From Propionibacteriaceae bacterium (GTDB taxonomy: Bacteria > Actinomycetota > Actinomycetes > Propionibacteriales > Propionibacteriaceae), in contig WQZD01000001.1 in the NCBI GenBank assembly GCA_009780915.1, positions 62,001 through 126,000 on the forward strand: 64,000 nucleotides of DNA, written 5' to 3'. The notes under the pieces are model-generated. The model made no database searches and was not told the DNA's origin. It saw only the letters and a list, made by a program, of their open reading frames with translations. Of this stretch, positions 34,568 to 42,436 are shown one piece after another. A program made the translations under genes and the position numbers. Numbering within the stretch: position 1 is the stretch's first letter; each line of letters opens with the position of its first letter.

Positions 34568-36229
34568 TCAGGCTGTGAGCTCGGGGAGCACATCGCCGCA
34601 CAGGTGGACGGTGAGCCCCATGGCGGAGAACATGGCGGCCTTGGCGATCAGCGCCTTGTCGGCGGTGGGAGCGTCGGGGGCGTACACGACATTGAGGTGG
34701 TTCGCCTTGTGCCGTGCCATCAGATGGTCGCGGTCCACGCCGTGCAGGACCGCGTTCATGATCGGCCATTCCGGGTTGGTCGAGTCCAGGCGGCGGCGCA
34801 CCTCATGGTCGGGCATCTCGACGCAGGTCCCCCGGCCGAGGTCGACGTGGAGGCCGCCGTCCATGATGAACACCCTCGACCACACGATCTCACCAGGGCG
34901 GCAGACCCCGGACAGCGTCCCTCCGCCCAGGGGGAAGAAGTAGTAGGCCTGGCGCATGGAGCACGCCTTGTCGTACCCACCCAGGTGGGAGGCCGGCACG
35001 GACCCGGAGATCTCCAGGACCCAGACGAAGTCGCCGTCCCAATCGTCGCCCCAGCGCACGTCGTGGAGCGTGGAGGCGGGGTCGAGGCCCATCGCCGTCC
35101 ACACCCGGTTGGTGACGAGGAGGTCGACGGCCACGCCCTCGTCCACCTCGTTGAAGTGCGGCAGGGCCTTGCCCTCGTACAAGACCCGCGTCCCGTCACG
35201 GGAGGTGACCGGCGGGCGGTCGACATTGTTGAGCAGGCCCTCGGCCAGGTCGGAGGCCGGGACCGTGTCTTTCAGGCCCTGTTGGTACTGGATGCCGAGG
35301 ATGTCGGCCCCGAAATCGTCGGCCATCCGCAGGGCGGCCACGTACATCTTCAACTGCTGGAGCACCTGGGCGTCGGTCAGGCAGTGCCGCTCGTCGCCGT
35401 CGTTGTCGATGTGGAAGGTCAGGCCCTTGGCGTCGAGCCAGTCGCGTACGGCTTGCGCCTCGGCGTCGGTGACGGTCGCCATCTCGGCCACCAAGGCGGA
35501 TTGGGACAATCGCTCCTTGTAGATTCCCGTGGGGTTCAGCATCTCGTCGTCGATGAGGGCGTTGTACATGCCCATGCAGTACTCGTCGAAGATGGCCATG
35601 ATGGCTTTGCGCTGTCTCAACTGCTGTGCGAGGGCGATGCCCAGGCGCTTCTCGGGCGAGTCGGGCAGGGTGGGCAGGTCAGGCAGGTCGCGCACGTGGG
35701 ACTCGTCGTGGCGGATCCGACCGGTCAGGAGCCATTCGCGCAGCTTGTCACGGGCCCAGTCGTCGGTGAAATCCGTGGACCACAGCGCGGAATGGGCCAC
35801 GCCCATCTTCGTCAGGGACCCGGTGAGGTTCAGCAGGCCCACGAGTCCGGGGAAGTCGCCGGCGAAGTTGGCCACCACGAGGATCGGACCCTCGTGGTCG
35901 CGCAGGCCGTGCAGGAGGTGGTGGCTGTACTGCCACACCGCTTCCACGATCACCAGGGGAGCGTCCTTCGGCACCGAACGGAACACCTTCATGCCCAGGT
36001 GTTGGCTGTCGATGAATCCATGTCCGGTCGCGGGGTTGACGCCGTGGGTGCGCCGTACCCTCCAGCCGAGGGACTCGACGGCGTCCCGGAACTGCGCTTC
36101 GACCTCCTGTTGCTTGGCCCACGTGGTGACGTTGGTGGTCAGACGTAGGTCGCCGTTGGCCATGGTGTAGACCGTTTTCGGCTCCGCGAGGAGTGGTTCC
36201 GCGATCTGGGGGAACAGGTACGTGCTCAT
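34568..36229 (-). CDS. L-fucose/L-arabinose isomerase-family enzyme
   Basis: A 553-residue sugar isomerase of the fucose/arabinose isomerase superfamily, converting an aldose to its ketose in the cytoplasm with a divalent metal. The N-terminal substrate-side domains include APLVIVEAVWQYSHHLLHGL and the C-terminal domain includes RVFIMDGGLHVDLGRGTC. The family assignment is by overall pattern and not by a single motif. The context (FucU-type mutarotase, sugar ABC importer, LacI regulator) supports L-fucose or a stereochemically related sugar. A LacI operator copy lies 58 bp upstream of the ATG. No kinase or aldolase of the pathway is in the window. Confidence 0.82.
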   Translation of the reverse strand: MSTYLFPQIAEPLLAEPKTVYTMANGDLRLTTNVTTWAKQQEVEAQFRDAVESLGWRVRRTHGVNPATGHGFIDSQHLGMKVFRSVPKDAPLVIVEAVWQYSHHLLHGLRDHEGPILVVANFAGDFPGLVGLLNLTGSLTKMGVAHSALWSTDFTDDWARDKLREWLLTGRIRHDESHVRDLPDLPTLPDSPEKRLGIALAQQLRQRKAIMAIFDEYCMGMYNALIDDEMLNPTGIYKERLSQSALVAEMATVTDAEAQAVRDWLDAKGLTFHIDNDGDERHCLTDAQVLQQLKMYVAALRMADDFGADILGIQYQQGLKDTVPASDLAEGLLNNVDRPPVTSRDGTRVLYEGKALPHFNEVDEGVAVDLLVTNRVWTAMGLDPASTLHDVRWGDDWDGDFVWVLEISGSVPASHLGGYDKACSMRQAYYFFPLGGGTLSGVCRPGEIVWSRVFIMDGGLHVDLGRGTCVEMPDHEVRRRLDSTNPEWPIMNAVLHGVDRDHLMARHKANHLNVVYAPDAPTADKALIAKAAMFSAMGLTVHLCGDVLPELTA

Positions 36230-36286
36230 GGGTTCTCCTACCTTCGTTGGTGGCTCCTGTGACGTGGGGACACTCTCATCCTGACA

Positions 36287-36300
36287 TGAAATCGATTTCA
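36287..36300. promoter_or_regulatory. LacI-family operator upstream of the isomerase gene
   Basis: The perfect 14-bp palindrome TGAAATCGATTTCA lies 58 bp before the isomerase start. It is identical to the copy at 44451-44464. A central CG is typical of LacI-family operators. The two copies tie the isomerase and importer operons into one regulon. Confidence 0.8.
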
Positions 36301-36320
36301 GCGCAAGGGGTTCAGGGGAG

Positions 36321-36416
36321 ATGTGAGGGGAGTATGGAGATGTGAGGGGAGTATGGAGATGTGAGGGGAGTATGGGGATGTGGTGGGGGTACGGGGATGT
36401 GGTGGGGGGTACGGGG
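36321..36416. repeat. G-rich tandem repeat, five units of 19-20 bp
   Basis: The units start at 36321, 36340, 36359, 36378 and 36397. The first three are ATGTGAGGGGAGTATGGAG, with one change in the third. The last two are a GGTGGGGGT-type variant, the fifth one base longer. It lies between the peptidase gene end and the isomerase operator. The plus strand has many G-runs and could form quadruplexes. Confidence 0.85.
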
Positions 36417-36434
36417 ATGTCTCGAGGACCGTAC

Positions 36435-38207
36435 TCAGCGCCGCCGGTCGGTCGGCTTCCGGGGGACGGACTGCTTCCACGCTCTCAGTCGCTTGCGGTA
36501 GGCCAGGCTCACCCAGATGGTCGCCATCCAGATGGGCACGCCCAGGACGGTCAGGCCGAGACCGGCGTTGGGGTCATAGACCCACCCACTGATGGTCCAG
36601 GCCAGCCAGACGATGGAGACCACGAGGAGGAAGATCCACACGCCCATCATCACAGTGGGTTGACGGACGGGAGCCACGGGCGTCCCGGTCGTCCCGGGGC
36701 CCCGTCCTGGCGTCCCCGAGGTGGGCACAGGTGTCGCGCCGGCCCCCGACGCGCCCGCCACCGTCTCCACAGCCGGCACGGGGATCGCGTCCGGGCTCCG
36801 GGCGGGTTGCCACGCGACTTTGTCGGCGGGGATGGACTGGTCGATCCACGCCCGTACCCCCGGATCGAGGCGCCACAAGGTCGGCTCGATGTGGATCGTG
36901 GTCGCGTCCATCGCGACCAGGCGCCGGGCGCCGTCGGGCCAGGCCAGCATCCCGGCGCAGTCGTCGAATCTCACAGTCCGGCTGGCCGGGGGCGTACGGA
37001 CGGTGATCCCCTGAGCGGAGAGGACCAGTCGCTGCGTGGACGGCTCGACGGGCGCCACCTCCGTACCCTCGACGGGCCCGTGGATCGAGGTCGGCGCCAG
37101 GGCGTACCCCGCCCAGTCGGCGCGCAGGCCGACGGGAACGCAGAGCAACGCCGACCGCGCGGCCTCCTCGGCGACCGCGTGCAGGGCGGCGTCGTCGATG
37201 AGCTCGATCTCGGCCAGCAACTCCTCGCGTGTGGATGTCGGGGCCCCGGTCAGAAGGTCGAAACATCCGCTGGGAAGGGTCAATGCCTCCCAATCGGGGT
37301 CGTCGAGGGATCGGCGGGCCGCGCCGATGGCCGAGGCGACGTCGTCCGCGTGGAGGCCGCCCCACCGCGATTGCGTCATGAGGTCGATGAACCCTCCCAG
37401 CGCCGCGTCTGTGGTCGTGGCGCCGGAGTCGGCGAGGCACATCAGGGAGGCATGCTGCGCGTCGACAGGGGAGTAGTCGGTGTCCACGGTGTAGGAGTAC
37501 CCATGCTGTTGGCGCAGCTCGCGGAACATATGGCGACGCAGGACGTCGGAGTACACGGACGCGGCCATCGACCGTCCCACGATGGCTTGCCACCCGATCG
37601 TGCGCGACCCCTGGGAGAAGTACGCCGGGTAGGCGTCCACCATCTCCCGTCGCACGGGCATGGGCAGGGGCACGCCCGAGGGCAGGGGAAGGGACCAGGA
37701 CGGGGGCGCCTCGGGGCCGGCGAACCACACCACCGCGTTCTCCCGGGTGAAATGGCGACGGGTCCAGTCGGCGACCATGGCCGGTGTCATCCCCGGCAGC
37801 CCCCACTCGCTCAGTTGGCCGCTCACGCCGTGTCGCCACGTGCGCATCCACTCGCCCATCGACGGGGAACGCCCATCGGCTTCCGTGCGCAGGACCTGTT
37901 TCTCGAGGTCCAGCCGGTCCAGGGGCAGGTCGCACAGAGCCTGGCAGACTCTCGTGATGAAGGTCGTGACCTCGTCCGGCGTCCCTTGCGAGAAGAAGTG
38001 GGTCATGTAGGGTGCGGTCGTGCCGTTGAAGTGGTAGTCGGTCTGGCCCAAGTGGTGCAAGGCGAGATGCTCGACCAGGTGGGTGGCGCCGGTGTACTGG
38101 AAGGGCTCGTCGCTGTACCCCACGCGGAAGGTGATCCCTCCGCGTGCCTGTCCGGTGGTGGGTGCGGTCAGCAGCCGCACGCCGTCGACGTACGTGCTCG
38201 TGATCAT
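36435..38207 (-). CDS. Membrane-anchored M16-family metallopeptidase-like protein
   Basis: 590 residues. The inverted zinc motif HLVEH (HxxEH) is near residue 43 within TGATHLVEHLALHH. A downstream Glu in LDLEKQVLRTEADG about 75 residues later fits the third ligand. A second M16-like module follows to about residue 370. After a Pro/Gly/Thr-rich linker (about 480-525) come two membrane helices, TVMMGVWIFLLVVSIVWLAW and a second near 555-573, then a basic tail. There is no signal peptide, so the peptidase part faces the cytoplasm. The start overlaps the preceding gene by four bases with GGAG upstream. The substrate is unknown. Confidence 0.8.
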   Translation of the reverse strand: MITSTYVDGVRLLTAPTTGQARGGITFRVGYSDEPFQYTGATHLVEHLALHHLGQTDYHFNGTTAPYMTHFFSQGTPDEVTTFITRVCQALCDLPLDRLDLEKQVLRTEADGRSPSMGEWMRTWRHGVSGQLSEWGLPGMTPAMVADWTRRHFTRENAVVWFAGPEAPPSWSLPLPSGVPLPMPVRREMVDAYPAYFSQGSRTIGWQAIVGRSMAASVYSDVLRRHMFRELRQQHGYSYTVDTDYSPVDAQHASLMCLADSGATTTDAALGGFIDLMTQSRWGGLHADDVASAIGAARRSLDDPDWEALTLPSGCFDLLTGAPTSTREELLAEIELIDDAALHAVAEEAARSALLCVPVGLRADWAGYALAPTSIHGPVEGTEVAPVEPSTQRLVLSAQGITVRTPPASRTVRFDDCAGMLAWPDGARRLVAMDATTIHIEPTLWRLDPGVRAWIDQSIPADKVAWQPARSPDAIPVPAVETVAGASGAGATPVPTSGTPGRGPGTTGTPVAPVRQPTVMMGVWIFLLVVSIVWLAWTISGWVYDPNAGLGLTVLGVPIWMATIWVSLAYRKRLRAWKQSVPRKPTDRRR

Positions 38208-39172
38208 CCCAGCTCCAGGGCTTGCGCGCGGTTGGCGAGGAAGCCAGCCTGAGGGTTGGGACTGAGGTAATTCCATGAGCTGGAGTTGGCGTAGGGGCCC
38301 AGTTGCAGGAAGCAGTACTTGGACGCCGACCAATCCCCGCACAGGGCCAAGGCGAGGCCGAAGGCGCTCATGGCGGACACCCAATGGGCGCGGCGGGTGA
38401 AGGCGGACGACAGCACGGACTTGTGGGCGGCCCATTGGATCTGCGCCCGCACATCGTGGCGGTTGAAGTGGGCCACGGTGGCGTCGCGTGCGGACATCTC
38501 GGAGTTCCTCGTCATCTCCAGGACGATCTCCCAGTGGGCGAGCACGACGAGGGTGGGATTGACCGATCCCACAGGCGCGGCCTCGGCGCAGGCGATGGCG
38601 AACTGGTGCATGGTCTGGTTGTCGCCACCCCATTTCGCGCAGAGGATCGACAGCATAGAGGTTTGGGCGTAGTAATTGTGGGGGTCGATCTGGGCGATGT
38701 GATCGTACCGGCGCCGGGACTCCGCCTGGCCCAGGCTCAACCCCTTGCTCGTCGTGAGTCGGTGGGCCCAGGCGGGAAGGTACCCTGGGTCGACGGCGCA
38801 TGCCCACGACAGCACTTGGTCGGCCTGGTTCAGACGATCAAGGAATTGTCGCGCTTGCTCGGGGCCGACGGTCCGTCCCCACCCACTGCCACGAATCCTC
38901 CAGGCGTCCATGATCACCGCGCTGCCCAGGAAAGTGGCCGCCACAGGGTTCGGCTGGTCGGCCATGATGGATTGCAAGAATCCTTCGCAGTCGGGTCCCG
39001 ACACCTGGTCCATGCCGAGCAGCAGGTCGTCCCAGGTGGGCGCCGACTGGCACGCCTGGAGCAACCGCGGCCAATCGGCGGCGTGCGCGGCCGCGGAGAC
39101 GGCGGCCACGGTCGGATAGGCCGACCGAGGGTCGAAATCGGGAACAAACGGCGGTGTGGACTCAGCAGTCAT
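38204..39172 (-). CDS. Uncharacterised helical-repeat (TPR-like) protein
   Basis: 322 residues, soluble. Helical pairs such as NQADQVLSWACAVDPGYLPA and ESRRRYDHIAQIDPHNYYAQ resemble tetratricopeptide repeats. I do not recognise a named family. An in-frame GTG six bases upstream is the other start. It lies nine bases after lacI on the same strand and overlaps the M16-like peptidase start, so the two are coupled. They may be read from the lacI transcript rather than belong to sugar metabolism. Confidence 0.65.
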   Translation of the reverse strand: MTAESTPPFVPDFDPRSAYPTVAAVSAAAHAADWPRLLQACQSAPTWDDLLLGMDQVSGPDCEGFLQSIMADQPNPVAATFLGSAVIMDAWRIRGSGWGRTVGPEQARQFLDRLNQADQVLSWACAVDPGYLPAWAHRLTTSKGLSLGQAESRRRYDHIAQIDPHNYYAQTSMLSILCAKWGGDNQTMHQFAIACAEAAPVGSVNPTLVVLAHWEIVLEMTRNSEMSARDATVAHFNRHDVRAQIQWAAHKSVLSSAFTRRAHWVSAMSAFGLALALCGDWSASKYCFLQLGPYANSSSWNYLSPNPQAGFLANRAQALELG

Positions 39173-39181
39173 GGGCACAGT

Positions 39182-40177
39182 CTAGGGTGTCGCGTGGTGC
39201 TGTGGATCCTCCATGGTGATGGGTAAGACGATGGACCTGGCGGGGATGTCAGCGCCGGCGATGCGTTCGAGGAGCATCGTGGCGGCGGTCGTGCCCATGT
39301 CGATCGTGGGCAGGTGGGTGACGATGAGGCCGGGCGGGGTGAACAAGACGGCGGGCGGACCGCCGAAAGAGACCAGTCCGACCGCCGGGGGGAGGAGGCT
39401 CAGCCGGTGCAAAGCCCTCAGCGTCCCCGTCGCGAGGCGGTTGTTGGCGGCGAAGATGGCGTCGGGGGGACGCGGGGAGGTCATGAGGTGGTACGCGGCG
39501 CGTTCGCCGTCCTCCGTGTCGACGTACCGGGCCCGCGCGATCAACTCGGGGTCTGGGTCGCTCCCGGTGTGCTCGCGGACGGCGTCGGCCCATCCCGCCA
39601 GACGCTCGTTGGAGGTCTCGACGGGCGCGGGGCCGGTGAGGCAGGCCAGCCGCTCGTGTCCCGCCGCGTAGAGCAGCCGCGTCGCGCACGCGGAGGCGTG
39701 CCGGTCGTCGGCGACCACCGCGTCGACGTCGTACGAGGGCGCATGGCGGTCCACGCAGACCACAGGGACCTGACGTTCGAGGGCCCAGTCCAAGCGGGAG
39801 GCGGCGCTGGGCACCATGACGATGCCGGCCACGGGCTCGCTGGCCGCTACTCGCAAGTACTCCTGCTCGCGAACGGGGTCGTCGTCGGTGTTGCACAGCA
39901 TGACGGAGTACCCGGCGGCGCGGGCCACATCCTCGACCGCTCGGGTCAGGACGGTGAAGAAGGGGTTGGCGATGTCGGGCACCATCATGGCGATGATCTC
40001 CGAGGAATGGGTCCTCAACCTGCGCGCGTTGCGGTTGGGGACGAATCCGAGCTCCTCCGCCGCCCGGCGCACGGCGTCGACCTTGTCCGCGGCGACGGGA
40101 ATCCGCCCGCCGAAGACGCGGGACACCGTGGCGGGGGAGACGCCAGCCCGCTTGGCTACATCATAAATAGTGACCAT
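39182..40177 (-). CDS. LacI-family transcriptional regulator
   Basis: 331 residues. The N-terminal HTH is textbook (TIYDVAKRAGVSPATVSRVF) with hinge helix region FVPNRNARRLRTHSSE. A periplasmic-binding-protein-like effector domain follows (about 62-331). CGAGGA precedes the ATG. It is flanked by the sugar importer and isomerase genes and is the obvious reader of the two TGAAATCGATTTCA sites. A related palindrome, GGACATCGATGTCC, lies 62 bp before its own start and may serve autoregulation. The sugar effector is unknown. Confidence 0.94.
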   Translation of the reverse strand: MVTIYDVAKRAGVSPATVSRVFGGRIPVAADKVDAVRRAAEELGFVPNRNARRLRTHSSEIIAMMVPDIANPFFTVLTRAVEDVARAAGYSVMLCNTDDDPVREQEYLRVAASEPVAGIVMVPSAASRLDWALERQVPVVCVDRHAPSYDVDAVVADDRHASACATRLLYAAGHERLACLTGPAPVETSNERLAGWADAVREHTGSDPDPELIARARYVDTEDGERAAYHLMTSPRPPDAIFAANNRLATGTLRALHRLSLLPPAVGLVSFGGPPAVLFTPPGLIVTHLPTIDMGTTAATMLLERIAGADIPARSIVLPITMEDPQHHATP

Positions 40178-40238
40178 GATTCCTCGGATCTCACTTTACA
40201 CGTACATCGTGAACAGATAATTGCACTGTTATCGAACT

Positions 40239-40252
40239 GGACATCGATGTCC
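40239..40252. promoter_or_regulatory. Possible autoregulatory palindrome upstream of lacI
   Basis: GGACATCGATGTCC is a perfect 14-bp palindrome sharing the ATCGAT core with the two strong operators but not the outer bases. It lies 62 bp upstream of the lacI ATG. Confidence 0.4.
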
Positions 40253-40326
40253 TCTCTTTCCCGCGTCCCGGCCTTGCGGGAGCAGGGGGTACGGCGGTCA
40301 TCGGCCCGCCGTCCGCGCTGGGGGCA

Positions 40327-40367
40327 GAACTGAGGCGGACCCCCGGAACCGGAGCCCGCCTCAGTTC
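40327..40367 (-). terminator. Terminator after the sugar importer operon
   Basis: GAACTGAGGCGG and CCGCCTCAGTTC form a 12-bp perfect stem around a 17-nt loop. It starts 12 bases past the binding-protein stop. It separates the importer operon from lacI. Confidence 0.75.
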
Positions 40368-40378
40368 GTCACGTTACC

Positions 40379-41350
40379 TCAGTCGTACAAGACGGCGGCG
40401 ATTGTCGGATCGGAGATGTTGGTCTTGTCGTACCAATAGAAGCCGGTGTCGATGAACCCCGGCAGGGACTGCCCGTTCATCGCCTTCACGGCCGCGTCGA
40501 CCACGGCCGCCCCCATGCCCACCGGGTCCTGGGTGATCGCGCCGTCCATCGCGCCGGAGCGGATGGCGTCGGTCTGGGCCTTGCCGGAGTCGAAGCCGAC
40601 CAGGGCGATCTTGCCAGCCATGTTGGCCTCCTGGACGCCCTTCAGCGCGCCGATGGCGGAGCCTTCGTTGGAGCCGAAGATGCCGGTCAGATCCGGGTTG
40701 GCCGCCATGAGCGACTTGGCGATGTCGGCCGACTTGGCCTGGTCGCCGCCCCCGTACTGGGGCTCGAGCACGGTCACGGAGGGGCAGTACTCCTTCATGC
40801 CGGCCAGGAACCCGTCACGGCGGTCGGTGCCCGACTTGGAGACCTGGTCGTGGACGACGAGTCCGACCTTGCCCGCGTTGTCGATCAGCTGGCACATGTG
40901 CTTGGCCGCTTCTTTGGCCGCGGCCTTGTTGTCGGTGGCGGCTGTGGCGAGGGGGATGTCCGAGTCGACTCCGGAGTCGAAGGCGATCACCGGGATCTTC
41001 GCGTCCTTGATCTTCTGCAAGGTGGCGGCGGCTGCTCGCGAGTCCAGGGCGGCGAACCCGATGGCGGCCGGTTTCTTGGACAGGGCGTTGTCGAGCATCG
41101 TCATCTGGGCCTCGACTTCGGACTCCGACGCCGGGCCGACGAACTCCATGTCCACGCCGAGTTCACGGGCTTTCTGTTCCGCGCCGGCCTTGACCGCTTG
41201 CCAGAACTGATGCTGGAACCCCTTGGACACGATGGAGATGAGCGGCTTCGTGCCGTCGCCTCCTCCCGGGGCGGGTGAGGGCGTGCCGCTACAGGCTGTC
41301 AACGACGCAGCCAGGGCGAGTGCGGCCAATACCGCAAGTGTCTTCCGCAT
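40379..41350 (-). CDS. Sugar ABC transporter substrate-binding lipoprotein (RbsB-like)
   Basis: 323 residues. The lipoprotein signal MRKTLAVLAALALAASLTAC has lipobox LTAC, so Cys20 is lipidated. The type I periplasmic-binding fold follows, with ISIVSKGFQHQFWQAVKAGA, VIAFDSGVDSDIPLATAATD and GIFGSNEGSAIGALKGV. It delivers a monosaccharide to the adjoining permease. A 69-bp gap after the permease and GGAGAAAC before the ATG may give it its own translation rate, usual for binding proteins. It is the last gene of the operon. Confidence 0.94.
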   Translation of the reverse strand: MRKTLAVLAALALAASLTACSGTPSPAPGGGDGTKPLISIVSKGFQHQFWQAVKAGAEQKARELGVDMEFVGPASESEVEAQMTMLDNALSKKPAAIGFAALDSRAAAATLQKIKDAKIPVIAFDSGVDSDIPLATAATDNKAAAKEAAKHMCQLIDNAGKVGLVVHDQVSKSGTDRRDGFLAGMKEYCPSVTVLEPQYGGGDQAKSADIAKSLMAANPDLTGIFGSNEGSAIGALKGVQEANMAGKIALVGFDSGKAQTDAIRSGAMDGAITQDPVGMGAAVVDAAVKAMNGQSLPGFIDTGFYWYDKTNISDPTIAAVLYD

Positions 41351-41419
41351 TGTTTCTCCTTTACTTGTCAGTGCGGGTGGCGGGACGTCCCTCCCTGGGC
41401 GCCCCTACGTCCAGGGGTG

Positions 41420-42436
41420 TCAGCGGGTCTTGGCCTGCTTGTTCCGCAGTTGGTCGATGAACACGACGATCACGATCACGGTCCCGAGGACGACGTTTTG
41501 CCATTGTTGGGGGAGCATGATGATCTGGAGCCCATTGTTGATCACGGAGATGATCAGGGCGCCGATCAGGGTGCCGATGATCGACCCCTTGCCTCCCGAC
41601 AGGGAGGTCCCTCCGATCACGGTGGCGGCGATGGCCTGCATCTCGTACCCGGCCCCGGTGGCCGGCTGCGCCGAGCCCAGGCGGGCGGAGATCATGACTC
41701 CGCCCAGGGCGGTGAAGACCCCGGCTGTGGAGTAGATGACGATCAGCCATTTCTTGACGTTGATCCCCGACAGCGCCGTCGCCTCCATGTTGGATCCGAT
41801 GGACACGTCGTACCGCCCCAGCAGGGTCTTGTTGAAGACGAGGTAGGCCACCGTCACGGCGATCAGCAGGACGAGGATGGCGTTGGGGAATCCTGAGCCG
41901 GGGAAGAGATTCCCCGTCGACAGCCACAGATAGGACTTCTGGGCGACGGGGTCGAAGTAGATCGGGTGCACGCCTGACACGACGAGGGCCAAGCCCTGGC
42001 AGATCATCATCATGGCCAGCGTGGCGATGAAGGGCGGCAGCCCGAGGATGGTGACCGCGGTGCCGTTGACGAAGCCGATGAAGGCGCCGAAGGCCAGGGT
42101 GAGCAGGATCCCCAGCCACACGGGAATCCCCCAGGTGACCATGAACGTGGCCGCCATCACCGCGGACAGGGCCATGCCTGTGCCGCAGCTCAAGTCGATG
42201 CCGGCTGAGACGATCACCAGGGTCGCGCCCATCGCCAGGCAGCCGATCACCACCGCCGAGAACAAGATGTTCATGACATTGGAGTACGTGGCGAAGGTCG
42301 TCGGGGCGGCGATGGAGAAGGCGAGGAAGATCACGAGCAGGCCCGCGAAGGCGAGCAATTGTTGGAGTCGCTGTTTCCAACTGTCGAGTGTTCGGGCAGG
42401 GGCGAGTGCTGCGGGCGGCGCGTCGAGAAGAGACAT
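41420..42436 (-). CDS. Sugar ABC transporter permease (RbsC-like)
   Basis: 338 residues, about eight to ten membrane segments. The family blocks are VIVSAGIDLSCGTGMALSAV and IAATVIGGTSLSGGKGSIIG (the ATPase-coupling region). It would form the homodimeric membrane channel of the importer. Its ATG overlaps the stop of the ATPase gene by one base (TGATG), so expression is coupled. Confidence 0.94.
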   Translation of the reverse strand: MSLLDAPPAALAPARTLDSWKQRLQQLLAFAGLLVIFLAFSIAAPTTFATYSNVMNILFSAVVIGCLAMGATLVIVSAGIDLSCGTGMALSAVMAATFMVTWGIPVWLGILLTLAFGAFIGFVNGTAVTILGLPPFIATLAMMMICQGLALVVSGVHPIYFDPVAQKSYLWLSTGNLFPGSGFPNAILVLLIAVTVAYLVFNKTLLGRYDVSIGSNMEATALSGINVKKWLIVIYSTAGVFTALGGVMISARLGSAQPATGAGYEMQAIAATVIGGTSLSGGKGSIIGTLIGALIISVINNGLQIIMLPQQWQNVVLGTVIVIVVFIDQLRNKQAKTR

